A stretch of DNA of 64,000 nt from BACL27 sp964203235 (lineage in GTDB: Bacteria; Actinomycetota; Acidimicrobiia; Acidimicrobiales; Ilumatobacteraceae), in assembly GCA_964203235.1 (NCBI GenBank), contig CAXNLE010000001.1, positions 1,054,001-1,118,000 on the forward strand. The letters run 5' to 3'. The position numbers and the translations under genes were made by a program. Numbering within the stretch: the stretch's first letter is position 1; each line of letters begins with the position of its first letter. Below, in pieces: positions 1 through 9,434 of the stretch. The notes beneath the pieces are model-generated. The model saw only the letters and a program-made list of their open reading frames with translations, had not been told where the DNA came from and did not search any database.

Positions 1-705
1 GGCATCGGACTTTTGCCCGGCGATGTTGCAATCTCACTTGGCACATCTGGCACGGTTTATGCAGTCAGTGCTCAGGCAACAGCCGACAGCAGCGCGGCGG
101 TGGCTGGTTTCGCCGACGCCACAGGAAGTTTCTTGCCACTTGTCTGCACACTAAATGCAACAAAGGTTTTTGATTCGTTTGCTAATTTTCTCGGCGTAGA
201 TCTACAGCAATTTGGCGAACTTGCATTGACGAGTGTTTGTGGTGCGAATGAACTTGTGTTGTTGCCGTATCTAGATGGCGAACGAACACCAAATCTTCCT
301 GACGCGCGAGCAATGTTGGCCGGCATTAATTCAAGCCATTCACGTAGTGATGTTGCGCGTGCCGCCATTGAAGGTGTTGTCTGCGGACTTCTCGATGGAT
401 TAAACGCAATCACTAAATGTGGCGTCGATACATCAGGTCGAATATTTTTGCTCGGTGGCGGCGCACAGTCGCCCGCTGTTTGTCAGATAGTTGCTGACTT
501 AACAGGCAAGCAAGTCAACGTGCTCAACGAACCTGAAATAGTTGCACTCGGTGCCGCCAGACAAGCCGCCGCGACACTGACTGGCAAGTGGCCATCATGG
601 GTTGCATCATCACGTATTGCTGCAGAGCCGAGTGCAACAACAACTCAAAGCAAATCTATACGCGACCGCTTCGGTGATGCACGATTAAAAATTTTCGGAG
701 TCTAA
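1..705 (+). CDS. xylB: Xylulokinase-like FGGY carbohydrate kinase, C-terminal part
   Basis: This is the C-terminal half of an FGGY-family sugar kinase, cut by the window edge. The frame is open from base 1, and the TTG at 13 is an internal leucine codon. FGGY kinases phosphorylate sugars or polyols with ATP in the cytoplasm. The SLGTSGTVYA stretch just after the edge and LLGGGAQSP about 150 residues on match the ATP-binding core of the second actin-like domain, and LPYLDGERTPN is typical of xylulokinases. The substrate is inferred from this resemblance only. The protein ends in a low-complexity Ala/Thr/Ser tail. It converges on the iolG-like gene with an 8-base gap and is the left border of the inositol region. 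Confidence 0.8.
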   Translation, partial: GIGLLPGDVAISLGTSGTVYAVSAQATADSSAAVAGFADATGSFLPLVCTLNATKVFDSFANFLGVDLQQFGELALTSVCGANELVLLPYLDGERTPNLPDARAMLAGINSSHSRSDVARAAIEGVVCGLLDGLNAITKCGVDTSGRIFLLGGGAQSPAVCQIVADLTGKQVNVLNEPEIVALGAARQAAATLTGKWPSWVASSRIAAEPSATTTQSKSIRDRFGDARLKIFGV

Positions 706-713
706 TTTTTTAA

Positions 714-1736
714 CTAGCCGACAATTTCACTTGTCTTCACCATTCGACCCTCGCGAACTGACTTCCAGGCTGCAAGTCCAGCCACGAGCGAAGCCCGACC
801 ATCAGCACCAGTAACAACTGGCTGAATCTTCCCGGTGGCGACACCCATAAATTCGTTCCATTCGGCAATGTATGCAGGGATGTATCGGTCAAGAAAGAAG
901 TACGGCATCTTCGCCAACTGTGTACCGTTTTCGTTTCGATTGATCGTGCTCGTTGTCAGAGGATTTTCTGAAGCCGTCATGCCCTTTGATCCGAATACTT
1001 CAACTCGCTGGTCATAACCGTAAACAGCCTGACGCGAATTATCAATCATCGTGATCGCGCCATTTTCGTGCTCCAACATAATCGCCACAGTGTCGAGGTC
1101 ACCAATTTCAGCGAACTCAGGCACGATTCGAACAGCACCTGTCGCGTAAACCGAAACGATTTCACTGCCGACGACATAACGAGCCATATCGAAGTCATGA
1201 ATAGTCATGTCAATGAATATTCCGCCGGAAACTTTGGCATATTCAACTGGTGGTGGTCCTGGATCGCGACTTGTGATGCGAGCAATATGCACGTCACCGA
1301 TCATGCCGCTTGCGACATTGTCGCGAACGCTCCGATGACTCGGGTCAAATCTGCGATTGAAACCAAGCATCAATGGGGTCTTGCTGTCACTTATTGCTTT
1401 TAATGCCTTATCTGTTTCGGTTAACGAGAGTGAAATTGGTTTCTCACAAAAAATCGGTTTGCGATATTTGGATGCCATCAATAACACTTCGACATGTGTG
1501 TCAGTCGAGGTGCAAATTGCGATCGCGTTAACTTCGGGCGCAGACATCAAAGCATCTGGGCTGGCGAAGTGTTGGCAGTTGAATTTTGTCGCAATCTTCT
1601 GGGCCGATTCAGTTACGACGTCGTAAACACCAGCCAAATGTGCACCTTCAATGCGCTGCGCGATTAACTCGGCATGCATCACACCAATTCGTCCACAACC
1701 CAATACACCGATGCCAATACTCTTGCTGTTACTCAT
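714..1736 (-). CDS. iolG: Inositol 2-dehydrogenase-like Gfo/Idh/MocA oxidoreductase
   Basis: 340 residues, full length for the family. A Rossmann NAD-binding motif (VLGCGRIG) lies at residues 11-18, the conserved EKP at 98-100, and the catalytic Asp/His pair in IDMTIHD at D176 and H180. Members of this branch oxidise myo-inositol to scyllo-inosose with NAD, the first step of inositol breakdown. It is the last gene of a leftward series that also holds iolD, an aldolase and a sugar ABC transporter, which supports the inositol assignment. Its start overlaps the stop of the upstream SDR gene by four bases (ATGA). Three other Gfo/Idh proteins lie in the window, so which of them is the true myo-inositol enzyme is not certain. 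Confidence 0.75.
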   Translation of the reverse strand: MSNSKSIGIGVLGCGRIGVMHAELIAQRIEGAHLAGVYDVVTESAQKIATKFNCQHFASPDALMSAPEVNAIAICTSTDTHVEVLLMASKYRKPIFCEKPISLSLTETDKALKAISDSKTPLMLGFNRRFDPSHRSVRDNVASGMIGDVHIARITSRDPGPPPVEYAKVSGGIFIDMTIHDFDMARYVVGSEIVSVYATGAVRIVPEFAEIGDLDTVAIMLEHENGAITMIDNSRQAVYGYDQRVEVFGSKGMTASENPLTTSTINRNENGTQLAKMPYFFLDRYIPAYIAEWNEFMGVATGKIQPVVTGADGRASLVAGLAAWKSVREGRMVKTSEIVG

Positions 1737-2575
1737 GGCCAGACTTCTCCTAATTTTGGTTTAGATGGCGAGCCAGCGCCGACCACCGATTGATCGAAGT
1801 CTATGACTGCACCCGTCATTAATCCTGATTCGTCCGATAGCAAAAATAAAATTGTACGTGCAAGTTCGTCCGGTTTTATCAAGCGACCCATTGGCTGATC
1901 ACGCTCGGCTTTTTCGAGCCAACCGTCTTGTGCATTGTGCCACTTGCGCTGTGTCGCATCTTCTGTTGGTGTGTCCATCCAGCCAGGATTCAATAGATTC
2001 ACTCGCACACGATCGCGCATTAGTGAATATGCGCAGTTTCGTGTCAGCGTGTGCAATGCACCTTTTGAAATTGCGTAGTGCGTCAAGTTCACATCGCCGC
2101 CGTAACCAGTGACGCTGCCGATATTGACCACCGAACCTGCGACACCTTCTCGCTTCATGATTTTTGCGCACTCTTGTATCAACATAAATGGCGCTCGCAC
2201 ATTGACTGCCATCATCGTGTCAAACATTTCTGGAGTTGTGTTCCATACGCTGCCCCGCGAAGTTTCTGCGGCCGAATTCAATAAACCGTGAACTACACCA
2301 AAAGTCTCGTCAACTAGTTTGACGATTCGCTTTGGCTCATCAGCGCCTGCAAGATCACCGGCTATGAAAATAGTCTTGGTGCCAAGGCTTGTTAATTCGC
2401 TAGCCAATTTTTCGCCCGTTTTCGTGTCGCGTCCAACAAGTGCTAAACCTGCCGCTCCACGTTCAACTGCCAAGCGTGCTACACACTCGCCTACACCCCG
2501 TGACGCGCCACTGAGTAACAAAACTTTGCCACGCATGCTTGAAGTACTTAAGTTAGATGATTGATTCTCGCTCAC
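1733..2575 (-). CDS. Short-chain dehydrogenase/reductase (SDR)
   Basis: 280 residues, classical SDR. The nucleotide-binding motif GASRGVGE is at residues 23-30, and the catalytic residues are S154, Y167 and K171 (YAISK). The usual NNAG motif is altered to NSAA near residue 100. SDRs of this kind interconvert alcohols and ketones on sugars or polyols with NAD(P). It lies between iolD (9 bases upstream) and the iolG-like gene (ATGA overlap), so it is most likely translated with them and acts on an inositol or inosose isomer. The exact substrate cannot be read from sequence. Confidence 0.8.
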   Translation of the reverse strand: MSENQSSNLSTSSMRGKVLLLSGASRGVGECVARLAVERGAAGLALVGRDTKTGEKLASELTSLGTKTIFIAGDLAGADEPKRIVKLVDETFGVVHGLLNSAAETSRGSVWNTTPEMFDTMMAVNVRAPFMLIQECAKIMKREGVAGSVVNIGSVTGYGGDVNLTHYAISKGALHTLTRNCAYSLMRDRVRVNLLNPGWMDTPTEDATQRKWHNAQDGWLEKAERDQPMGRLIKPDELARTILFLLSDESGLMTGAVIDFDQSVVGAGSPSKPKLGEVWP

Positions 2576-2584
2576 GATTTTTAC

Positions 2585-4435
2585 CTACCAGCCGATCCGT
2601 TGTTGTTTTTTACCTTCGCACATTATTTCGCCAGCCTTAATTACTTCAGGGCGATGGCTAGTAGTTGGTACGCCAACTTCCCAGAACGATCCGCCTTCTG
2701 TCCAATCATTGGGGCTGGTTTTGATCACAATCACGTGAGTTCTGTCTGATTTACGAGCGCGAGCAAACGCGGTCTCAAGCTCATCGATAGAACCAACCGT
2801 CTCAGATATTGCGCCCATTGACGCAGCATGCTGCGCAAAATCAACATAAACGAGATTCTCTGCTTCACAGTCGGCAAGTTGATTATTAAACGGCACACCG
2901 CCTTGATTGACTTGCAACCGGTTGATTACCGCGTACCCGCCATTGTCACAGACGATCACAATCAGTTTGTGGCCGTAGAGAACCGAACTATAAATATCGC
3001 TGTTCATCATCATGTACGAACCATCACCGACGAAAGAAATTACTTCGCGCTCTGGCATCGCCATTTTTGCGCCCCACGCACCAGAAAGCTCATAGCCCAT
3101 GCACGAAAACCCATATTCGCAGTCGAACGAGTCAAGGCTCTTGGCTCGCCAGCCGTTATTAAGTTCACCTGGAAACCCGCCCGCTGCTGTGAGCACATAA
3201 TCGCTTGGCTGTGCAGCACGATCAACGACGCCAACAACTTGTGCATATGTCGCAAGTTGCGAGATATTTGTACTTTTCGCGGCGATGCTGTCAATATATT
3301 TGTGGTAACCAACTACTTCTTGTTGTGCAAATTTCGACCAAGAGTCATCGCTACGCCAATTACCAAGTTGCGCATCAAAATCAGATAATGATTCGCGCGC
3401 GTCACCAACTACTGGCAGCGAACGATGCTTAATTGCGTCAAACCGTACGGTGTTGACACCAATAAATCTTGTCTGCTCATTACTAAAAATTGTCCATGAC
3501 CCGGTTGCGAAATCTTGCAATCTCGTACCGAGCGCCAAGACGACATCTGCCTGTGCCGCTAAATTATTTGCCGACTCACAACCAGTAACACCAACTGGCC
3601 CAGCATTAAGCGGGTGTGATGACAAAAGCGATGCCTTGCCAGCGACTGTCTCAACAACCGGAATATTGTGCGCCACAGCAAACGCAGCCAAGTCTTTTTC
3701 GGCTAGTGAATAGTGCACGCCACCACCAGCAATAATCAGCGGTCGCTTAGCGTTCTTCAAAGCCTCAACAGCATTTTTCAATTCGGTTGCGTCTGCGCGA
3801 GGTCTAATTATCGTGTGTACGACTTTTTCAAAAAACACTTCAGGAAAGTCAAAACTCTCGGCTTGAACATCTTGCGGCAAACCTATAAACGCGGGGCCAC
3901 ATGTTGCGGGGTCAAGCATCGTTGAGACCGCGTGTGGCAACGAATGCAATAACTGTTGTGGTGCAACGATTCGATCCCAATACCTAACCACCGGCTTGAA
4001 CGCATCGTTAACAGTGATTGAAGGATCGCTAAAATTTTCGCCTTGTTGCAAAACTGGATCAGGAATTCGGTGCACGAATGTATCGCCAGCAAGAAACAAA
4101 ACCGGCAAGCGATCTACATATGCAACACCTGCTGCGGTAACCATATTTAGTGCACCCGGTCCAATTGAACTTGACGCAACCATGATCTGTTGACGTCGTT
4201 TTGCTTTTGCAAATCCAACCGCAGCGAGCGCCATGCCTTGTTCGTTTTGTCCACGCCAAGTACGGATATTTTTTCGCTCTTCGTCGAGCGCAACACCAAG
4301 ACTAGTTACGTTGCCGTGGCCAAAAATTGCCAGGACTCCTGGAAACAATTTTTCTTCGCGACCGTTAATAAGTATTCGTTGCGCAACCAGAAACTTTACA
4401 AGTGCCTGTGCAGTAGTTAATCGAATTGTTTTCAT
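2585..4435 (-). CDS. iolD: 3D-(3,5/4)-trihydroxycyclohexane-1,2-dione acylhydrolase
   Basis: Thiamine diphosphate enzyme of 616 residues. IolD opens the ring of the diketo-inositol made by IolE, giving 5-deoxy-glucuronate. The catalytic glutamate of the ThDP fold is E65 (GQNEQGMA), and the ThDP/Mg motif starts at GDGS 470-473 and closes at N498. The frame is open a further 40 codons upstream, but that part has cysteine-rich, non-family sequence and lies inside the upstream aldolase gene. The ATG at 4435 gives the family N-terminus (MKTIRLTTAQ) and overlaps the upstream stop as ATGA, the usual coupling in this genome. It is followed after 9 bases by the SDR gene. Confidence 0.93.
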   Translation of the reverse strand: MKTIRLTTAQALVKFLVAQRILINGREEKLFPGVLAIFGHGNVTSLGVALDEERKNIRTWRGQNEQGMALAAVGFAKAKRRQQIMVASSSIGPGALNMVTAAGVAYVDRLPVLFLAGDTFVHRIPDPVLQQGENFSDPSITVNDAFKPVVRYWDRIVAPQQLLHSLPHAVSTMLDPATCGPAFIGLPQDVQAESFDFPEVFFEKVVHTIIRPRADATELKNAVEALKNAKRPLIIAGGGVHYSLAEKDLAAFAVAHNIPVVETVAGKASLLSSHPLNAGPVGVTGCESANNLAAQADVVLALGTRLQDFATGSWTIFSNEQTRFIGVNTVRFDAIKHRSLPVVGDARESLSDFDAQLGNWRSDDSWSKFAQQEVVGYHKYIDSIAAKSTNISQLATYAQVVGVVDRAAQPSDYVLTAAGGFPGELNNGWRAKSLDSFDCEYGFSCMGYELSGAWGAKMAMPEREVISFVGDGSYMMMNSDIYSSVLYGHKLIVIVCDNGGYAVINRLQVNQGGVPFNNQLADCEAENLVYVDFAQHAASMGAISETVGSIDELETAFARARKSDRTHVIVIKTSPNDWTEGGSFWEVGVPTTSHRPEVIKAGEIMCEGKKQQRIGW

Positions 4436-5361
4436 GGACGAACAATACGCGCTGCACGTGCAATCGCGCCAACCACATCGCCATCTTTTGGAAACAGAAG
4501 TGATCTTCCGACAACTAAGCCTCGAACATTTGGTACTTTCATCGCCCGCTCCCATGACGCATACGTTGCTTCAGGGTCTGGACCTGGTGTACCGCCAAGA
4601 ATTAGTCCTGGCAAAGTTGTTGCTGCCATCATTCGTTCAACTTGCGAACCCGCAGGAACCTTCAACCATGTGTATGCAGATGATGAACCGAGGCCTGATG
4701 CAATCGAAACTGCTCGTAATAGTTTGTCATTGTCGTCAATATATTTCGCCGGACCACCGTTACCGCCCGTATACGGCAAGGGTTCAACCATGATCGGCAA
4801 TTTCAAATCAGCCATCTGTGTGACAGCCTTGGCAACCGCTTCAATAGTCGGGCCGGTGCCCGCATCATCATCGGCAAGCCGCAGTAAAACCTTGCCACCA
4901 TCAAGCCCTCGCGTAGCAATGTCTTGCGGCGTGTATGCCGTCATGCGATCATTAAGTTCCCAACTGGCCCCCATGATTCCGCCGCGGTTCATCGTGCCAA
5001 AAACAAGTTTGTTGTCAAGAGCACCCAAAAGTGCGAGCTCATCAATCACATCAGCGCTACCGAGAACACCATCAACTTGTGAGTTATCGAGTGCCGTCAG
5101 CAGTGCATCAAGCAACTTTCGACGATCTGCCATTGCAAATTGGTCATCACCTACTCCGAGCATTCCGCGTGCGGTGTGATCTGCTGCAACGATGAATAAC
5201 TGAGAATCAGTAAGTAATTTGCGACGCTTTCGTTTTTTGAGGGCTTTTGCCGCACCATTCGGATCTTCTAGACGCGACTTAATTAGCCCTTGCCATTGAT
5301 CATCTCTCATTATGAACTGTTTGAGACGCTGTGTCGATAACTGCCTAAGCAGCGTGGACAC
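4432..5361 (-). CDS. Cgl0159-family (beta/alpha)8 aldolase-like protein, copy 1
   Basis: 309 residues from a GTG at 5361, or 292 from the ATG at 5310; the shorter form aligns better with the paralogue at 17097. The family is a class I aldolase-like TIM barrel found in actinobacterial inositol clusters. Candidate Schiff-base lysines are K157 (GGKVLL) and K234 (TWLKVP), numbered from the GTG; both are conserved in the paralogue, as are AADHTARG and GTMNRGG. By eye the two copies are roughly half identical. In this position it would split 2-deoxy-5-keto-gluconate 6-phosphate into C3 products (the IolJ role); that is inference. The GTG start overlaps the ABC ATPase gene by 17 bases, and the stop overlaps iolD by ATGA. 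Confidence 0.72.
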   Translation of the reverse strand: MSTLLRQLSTQRLKQFIMRDDQWQGLIKSRLEDPNGAAKALKKRKRRKLLTDSQLFIVAADHTARGMLGVGDDQFAMADRRKLLDALLTALDNSQVDGVLGSADVIDELALLGALDNKLVFGTMNRGGIMGASWELNDRMTAYTPQDIATRGLDGGKVLLRLADDDAGTGPTIEAVAKAVTQMADLKLPIMVEPLPYTGGNGGPAKYIDDNDKLLRAVSIASGLGSSSAYTWLKVPAGSQVERMMAATTLPGLILGGTPGPDPEATYASWERAMKVPNVRGLVVGRSLLFPKDGDVVGAIARAARIVRP

Positions 5362-6100
5362 GACCTGACATCAACTCAATTAGGCGTTCGTATGTGAGAT
5401 CTTGTTTTTCAAAATGACCTACTGATTGACCGCGATTGAGAATCAAGAAACGATTACCAATTGGTAGAGCATGCTGTGGGTTGTGAGTAATCAAAATCAC
5501 GCCAAGATCACGCTCCGCTGCGGCCTTGACATAACCGAGCACGAGATCTGACTGACGCACACCAAGAGCAGATGTTGGCTCATCAAGAATTAAGACTCGA
5601 GCACCGAAATAAACCGCACGCGCGATCGCCACACTCTGGCGCTCGCCACCTGACAAAGTTCCGACTGGTTGGTCAATATCACGAACGTCAATACCCAACT
5701 TCGACATTTCTTCTTTCGCAGTGGTACGCGCGAAATTGGTATCAAGCACATTGATTGGACCAAAGCGTTTTGTCGGCTCTGATCCTAAAAAGAAGTTTCG
5801 CCACACTGACATCAATGGAGCCATCGCCAAGTCTTGATAAACCGTTGCGATACCAAGTGCGCGAGCTTCACGAGGTGAATCAAAAGTAACTTCATGACCC
5901 TCAAAGAGGTACTTGCCAGTACTTGGCTTATGCAAACCACTGATTATTTTGATAAATGTCGATTTACCCGCACCGTTATCGCCAAGCACACATGTGACTT
6001 CGCCTGCTTTAACGGTCGTTGAAACGTTCTCAAGTGCCTTAACGTTTCCGAAATACTTACCAATGTTTTGAAGTTCAAGTAGCGGAGTTGGATTACTCAT
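5345..6100 (-). CDS. Sugar ABC transporter ATP-binding protein (single NBD)
   Basis: 251-residue ABC ATPase. Walker A is GDNGAGKS at residues 40-47, the signature LSGGE at 149-153 and Walker B VLILDE at 169-174, with a switch histidine in LITHNP. Most ribose/xylose/galactose-type importers use a double-length ATPase near 500 residues; this has one complete nucleotide-binding domain, as in the FrcA type, and must work as a homodimer. It energises the adjacent permease, whose stop overlaps its start by four bases. With the binding protein further upstream these make a complete importer, probably for inositol or a related polyol, judging from the flanking iol genes. Confidence 0.9.
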   Translation of the reverse strand: MSNPTPLLELQNIGKYFGNVKALENVSTTVKAGEVTCVLGDNGAGKSTFIKIISGLHKPSTGKYLFEGHEVTFDSPREARALGIATVYQDLAMAPLMSVWRNFFLGSEPTKRFGPINVLDTNFARTTAKEEMSKLGIDVRDIDQPVGTLSGGERQSVAIARAVYFGARVLILDEPTSALGVRQSDLVLGYVKAAAERDLGVILITHNPQHALPIGNRFLILNRGQSVGHFEKQDLTYERLIELMSGRVHAA

Positions 6101-8121
6101 CGTTGTTCGTTCGCTTTCTTTCTAACAAAGTTGTTCACGAGCACTGCGACGAGCAATACAGCGCCCAAGAAAATAAACCGTCCGTCTTGGTTCCATTGCG
6201 CAGCCGGAATACCATTCTTTGAAACAGCCATGATCAATGCGCCGAGTGAAGCACCGATAACCGATCCGTAACCACCTGTCATTAAATTGCCACCGACTAC
6301 CGCCGCAATAATGTATTCAAATTCTTGCCCATCACCCTGTTGCGCTTGAACCGAGTTGAGTCGCATCAGAATCATTGCACCTACGAAGGCACCCATCATT
6401 GAAGTCGCCATAAACAACGCAGTCTTGACTTTGTCAGCCGGGACACCTGTCGCACGAGCAGCATCTTTATTGCCTCCGACTGCGAAAATCCAGTTTCCAT
6501 ATTTCGTTTTGGTCAAGACGAATGAACCGACGGCAGTAAAAAACAACCACCAGAACACCGACATTCGAAATACTCCTTCAGAGAACAACAATCTTGTGCC
6601 AAGCGCGATAGCCCCTAAAACCATGCCCACCAATACAAGTCGCTTACCGAGTCGATCAGCATTTAGATCTGCCAAAGTTCGCTTCTTCTGGTTGGCTTCG
6701 ATAAAAGTTGTGGCCAGAACTAGCGCTGCACCAATTAGTAGCGTCGCGAAAATGCCACCGCGGAATCGAGGTGCACTTGAATCTGCACGAACTGCAAACG
6801 CGACCACAATAAAACATGCCGTCATTAAGACGCCCAGATTAATAAACCACTTTGTTGACTGCTTGCCTGCGATGCTGCGAGCACGGTACAAACAAGTTGC
6901 GGCCCCGGTGCCCGCAACCGTAATCAAAACAGCACGCACCGCCTGCACAGTTGTCAACTGAAACAACGACACGATGCCAGTTAACGAAACTAGACAAATG
7001 ATCGGCAGACGTACCACGATTAACGCGACTGTTTTTGCTCGAAATTCAACATCGCCACGCTTCACTTGGCGTACAAAAAACCAAAGAGGCAATGCGCCGG
7101 CAACAACTGCCACAACAAGCCTCAACCAACTCGGAAACCACTGCAAAACTACACTTTCTTCGCCGCGGTCAAATAATTGCCCAGCCAAAGATGCAACTGC
7201 TGTACCTAGCAATCCGAGAACTATCCAAAGTCGAGCCGATTCAGGAAGTGCACCAACAATCGGTTCGCGACTTTGAAATCTCGCACGAGAATAAGACACC
7301 ATCGCCAATGCAGAACCCGATAAACCAATCACCCCGGCTAAAACGTTTCCATTAACTGAATCTGTGCGGTGAAGTATCAACACTCCAGCCACACCTGCAA
7401 CTGCACCGACTACTGCAACAAGCATTGCTGGCATCGAAATCTGTTCTAAGCGCAAAAGTGACTGCTCAACGAAACCAATAATTAAAAGCACGCCAAACGC
7501 AATACCGCCAATTATAAAAATAATGTCTCGGTATTTAGTGTCGCCGAACTGATTTTCGCCACCTAAGACGGCCTTAAAAAATTTGTATCCATGTGCTTTA
7601 TCGACATCCGAGACATTGACCAGTGAGTTAATTCGCTTTGAGAACACAAGGTTTGCTCCCTTGATTACGAAAAACGAACCCAGCGTCACAATAAAGCTGG
7701 GCAAACCGGTTTTGTTAACCAAAAATCCATTCCACCAACCAACACAACCTGCTAATAAAAATGCTGCTGGAATACAAACCCAAAGTGAAATACCACCATC
7801 AGTAAAATATTTCGCCATCAACGCGATTGTTACACCGCTAGCACCTGTCATTACGCCCGCAGAAAGGTCATATTCTCCGCCGATCATTAACAGTGAAATT
7901 GCAACTGCCATGATGCCAAGCGGAGCTGCAACGTCTAAAAAGTTTGCCGTGCTTCCGGCAGTACCAAACTTGTCACCATTGCCCCAGAAAAATGCCCACA
8001 CTACGACAGCGCCAATCAGCGCGCCGATCTCTGGGGAGATGAGTAATCGTTTCAGGGGCCCGCGATAAGTGATTCTTTCGTCACTTGGCTTGAGCGGAGT
8101 TACGTCATCAAATTCGCTCAC
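6097..8121 (-). CDS. Sugar ABC transporter permease (RbsC-like) with large insertion
   Basis: 674 residues, about twice the usual RbsC/XylH length. The first ~200 residues are a normal N-terminal half, with the hallmark GGEYDLSAG loop. From about residue 505 the C-terminal half resumes (AVGGNKDAARATGV, then VVGGNLMTGGYGSVIG). Between them lie roughly 290 residues with about nine further hydrophobic segments joined by short basic loops. The frame stays open throughout, so this is not a frameshift artefact. The start is GTG 8121, seven bases after a GGGGGA ribosome-binding site. It forms the membrane channel of the importer and overlaps the ATPase by ATGA. The role of the insertion is unknown. 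Confidence 0.88.
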   Translation of the reverse strand: MSEFDDVTPLKPSDERITYRGPLKRLLISPEIGALIGAVVVWAFFWGNGDKFGTAGSTANFLDVAAPLGIMAVAISLLMIGGEYDLSAGVMTGASGVTIALMAKYFTDGGISLWVCIPAAFLLAGCVGWWNGFLVNKTGLPSFIVTLGSFFVIKGANLVFSKRINSLVNVSDVDKAHGYKFFKAVLGGENQFGDTKYRDIIFIIGGIAFGVLLIIGFVEQSLLRLEQISMPAMLVAVVGAVAGVAGVLILHRTDSVNGNVLAGVIGLSGSALAMVSYSRARFQSREPIVGALPESARLWIVLGLLGTAVASLAGQLFDRGEESVVLQWFPSWLRLVVAVVAGALPLWFFVRQVKRGDVEFRAKTVALIVVRLPIICLVSLTGIVSLFQLTTVQAVRAVLITVAGTGAATCLYRARSIAGKQSTKWFINLGVLMTACFIVVAFAVRADSSAPRFRGGIFATLLIGAALVLATTFIEANQKKRTLADLNADRLGKRLVLVGMVLGAIALGTRLLFSEGVFRMSVFWWLFFTAVGSFVLTKTKYGNWIFAVGGNKDAARATGVPADKVKTALFMATSMMGAFVGAMILMRLNSVQAQQGDGQEFEYIIAAVVGGNLMTGGYGSVIGASLGALIMAVSKNGIPAAQWNQDGRFIFLGAVLLVAVLVNNFVRKKANEQR

Positions 8122-8200
8122 TCTGATATCCCCCGTCGCATTCCGTAAATACTAAACAATTAACTAAAACCAAATCAAATTTACGTCTAGAAATTAATCG

Positions 8201-8242
8201 AGTTGGTTCGTCCGCTCGAGGTTCTGAGCGAACGAACCAACT
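8201..8242 (-). terminator. Long hairpin between binding-protein and permease genes
   Basis: An inverted repeat with a 16-17 bp stem (one mismatch) and an 8-base loop lies 46 bases after the binding-protein stop and about 80 bases before the permease start. There is no clean T-run after it, only TCGATTAATTTC. Such hairpins behind binding-protein genes commonly protect the upstream mRNA or cause partial termination, so that binding protein exceeds permease. That role is inferred. Confidence 0.6.
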
Positions 8243-8287
8243 TCGACAAATAGTTACTGTTTAATCAATTCGTAACTTACGAACTAA

Positions 8288-9283
8288 TTAACGAGTTCCC
8301 TTGCCTACAAGTTCCTGAACTGCGACAACGTTTGCCTTGTCAACAAATCCTGGGCCTGTCATAACTGGCAATCCGCCACCAACAGTGTTCTTGTTGGTGA
8401 TGTTGAGGTAGAGGAACACAACAGCAAGGTATCCCTGAAGGAACTGCTGTTGGTCAATTGTGAATGTCATCTTGTCGGTGTTGATGTACTCAAGAATTTC
8501 TGTTGAGAGGTCAAATCCGCCTGTTGGCATTACACGACCGAGTTCAGCGGCTGCATTTGCGCCGTCAACTGCGATAACTGGACCTGTTCCAAGGAACGAG
8601 TCAATTGATGCATCGGCATCCATTGCTGCCTTGATCTCACCTTGCTGAGCAACGCGGTCTGCGTCACCTGAAGTTGTGATCTGGATAACTTTGCCACCGA
8701 ATGTTTCGGCTGCTGCGTTACAACGAGTTTCGAGTGCGACGTTGCTCTGCTCTTGCTTTGCGCAAAGAAGAACTTTTCCGCCTGCAGCCTTCAAACGCTC
8801 ACCAGCACCACGACCAGCAATCGTCTCATCTTGACCAACGTGCGTAATCGCGCCGAGATCTTTGAAGAGGTCCGAACCTGAGTTGAGTGTGATCAAAGGA
8901 ATTCCTGCTGCAATCACTTTTTTGATTGCACCATCAAGTGCTTTTGGATCAGCAAGTGAAATGGCAATACCACTTGCACCGTCAGTCACTGCTTGCTCGA
9001 TCATTTGTGCTTGGTCTTGTGCGTTGTTGTTTGCACCCTGGTAATTCATTGTGATACCAAGTGCTGCACCAGCAGCCTCTGCACCTTTTTGAGCTACTGA
9101 CCAGAACACGCCGTCATCACCGTGGGTGATAACTGCGATTGTGATGTCTTCGCCTGCTGTAACAGTTGCTGTATCTTCTGCGGCTGTTGTATCAGATGCT
9201 GAATCTGACGAACCACCACAAGCGGCAAGTGCCAAAAGTGCTACTGCACCCATGACTACTCCCCATGTTTTTTGGATCTTCAT
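8288..9283 (-). CDS. Sugar ABC transporter substrate-binding lipoprotein
   Basis: 331 residues. A lipoprotein signal (basic MKIQK, hydrophobic core, lipobox LALAAC) puts the acylated cysteine at position 22, followed by a Ser/Asp/Thr-rich linker. The rest is a type I periplasmic-binding fold of the ribose/xylose class (TVAGEDITIAVITHGDDG onwards, then QAVTDGASGIAIS). It captures the sugar or polyol outside the membrane and delivers it to the permease encoded downstream. A strong ribosome-binding site (AAAGGGGAAAG) precedes the ATG. Inositol is the best guess for the ligand because iolE lies immediately upstream and iolD downstream. Confidence 0.9.
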   Translation of the reverse strand: MKIQKTWGVVMGAVALLALAACGGSSDSASDTTAAEDTATVTAGEDITIAVITHGDDGVFWSVAQKGAEAAGAALGITMNYQGANNNAQDQAQMIEQAVTDGASGIAISLADPKALDGAIKKVIAAGIPLITLNSGSDLFKDLGAITHVGQDETIAGRGAGERLKAAGGKVLLCAKQEQSNVALETRCNAAAETFGGKVIQITTSGDADRVAQQGEIKAAMDADASIDSFLGTGPVIAVDGANAAAELGRVMPTGGFDLSTEILEYINTDKMTFTIDQQQFLQGYLAVVFLYLNITNKNTVGGGLPVMTGPGFVDKANVVAVQELVGKGTR

Positions 9284-9434
9284 TTACTTTCCCCTTTATG
9301 CATAGTTATTCGAACAGGATGTTTCCTGCCCGATACAAGGTAGCCGACATAATTCACAGTGGCAAGCCAAAACTCAATACTCGCCAAATTTTTTTATGAT
9401 GCCGAATTAGTAATGAATTCGGGCCATCTACTGC

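Noticed and set aside
4436..4555. Longer iolD start
   Set aside because: The 40 extra codons lie inside the upstream aldolase gene and do not resemble the IolD N-terminus; ATG 4435 makes the usual ATGA overlap.
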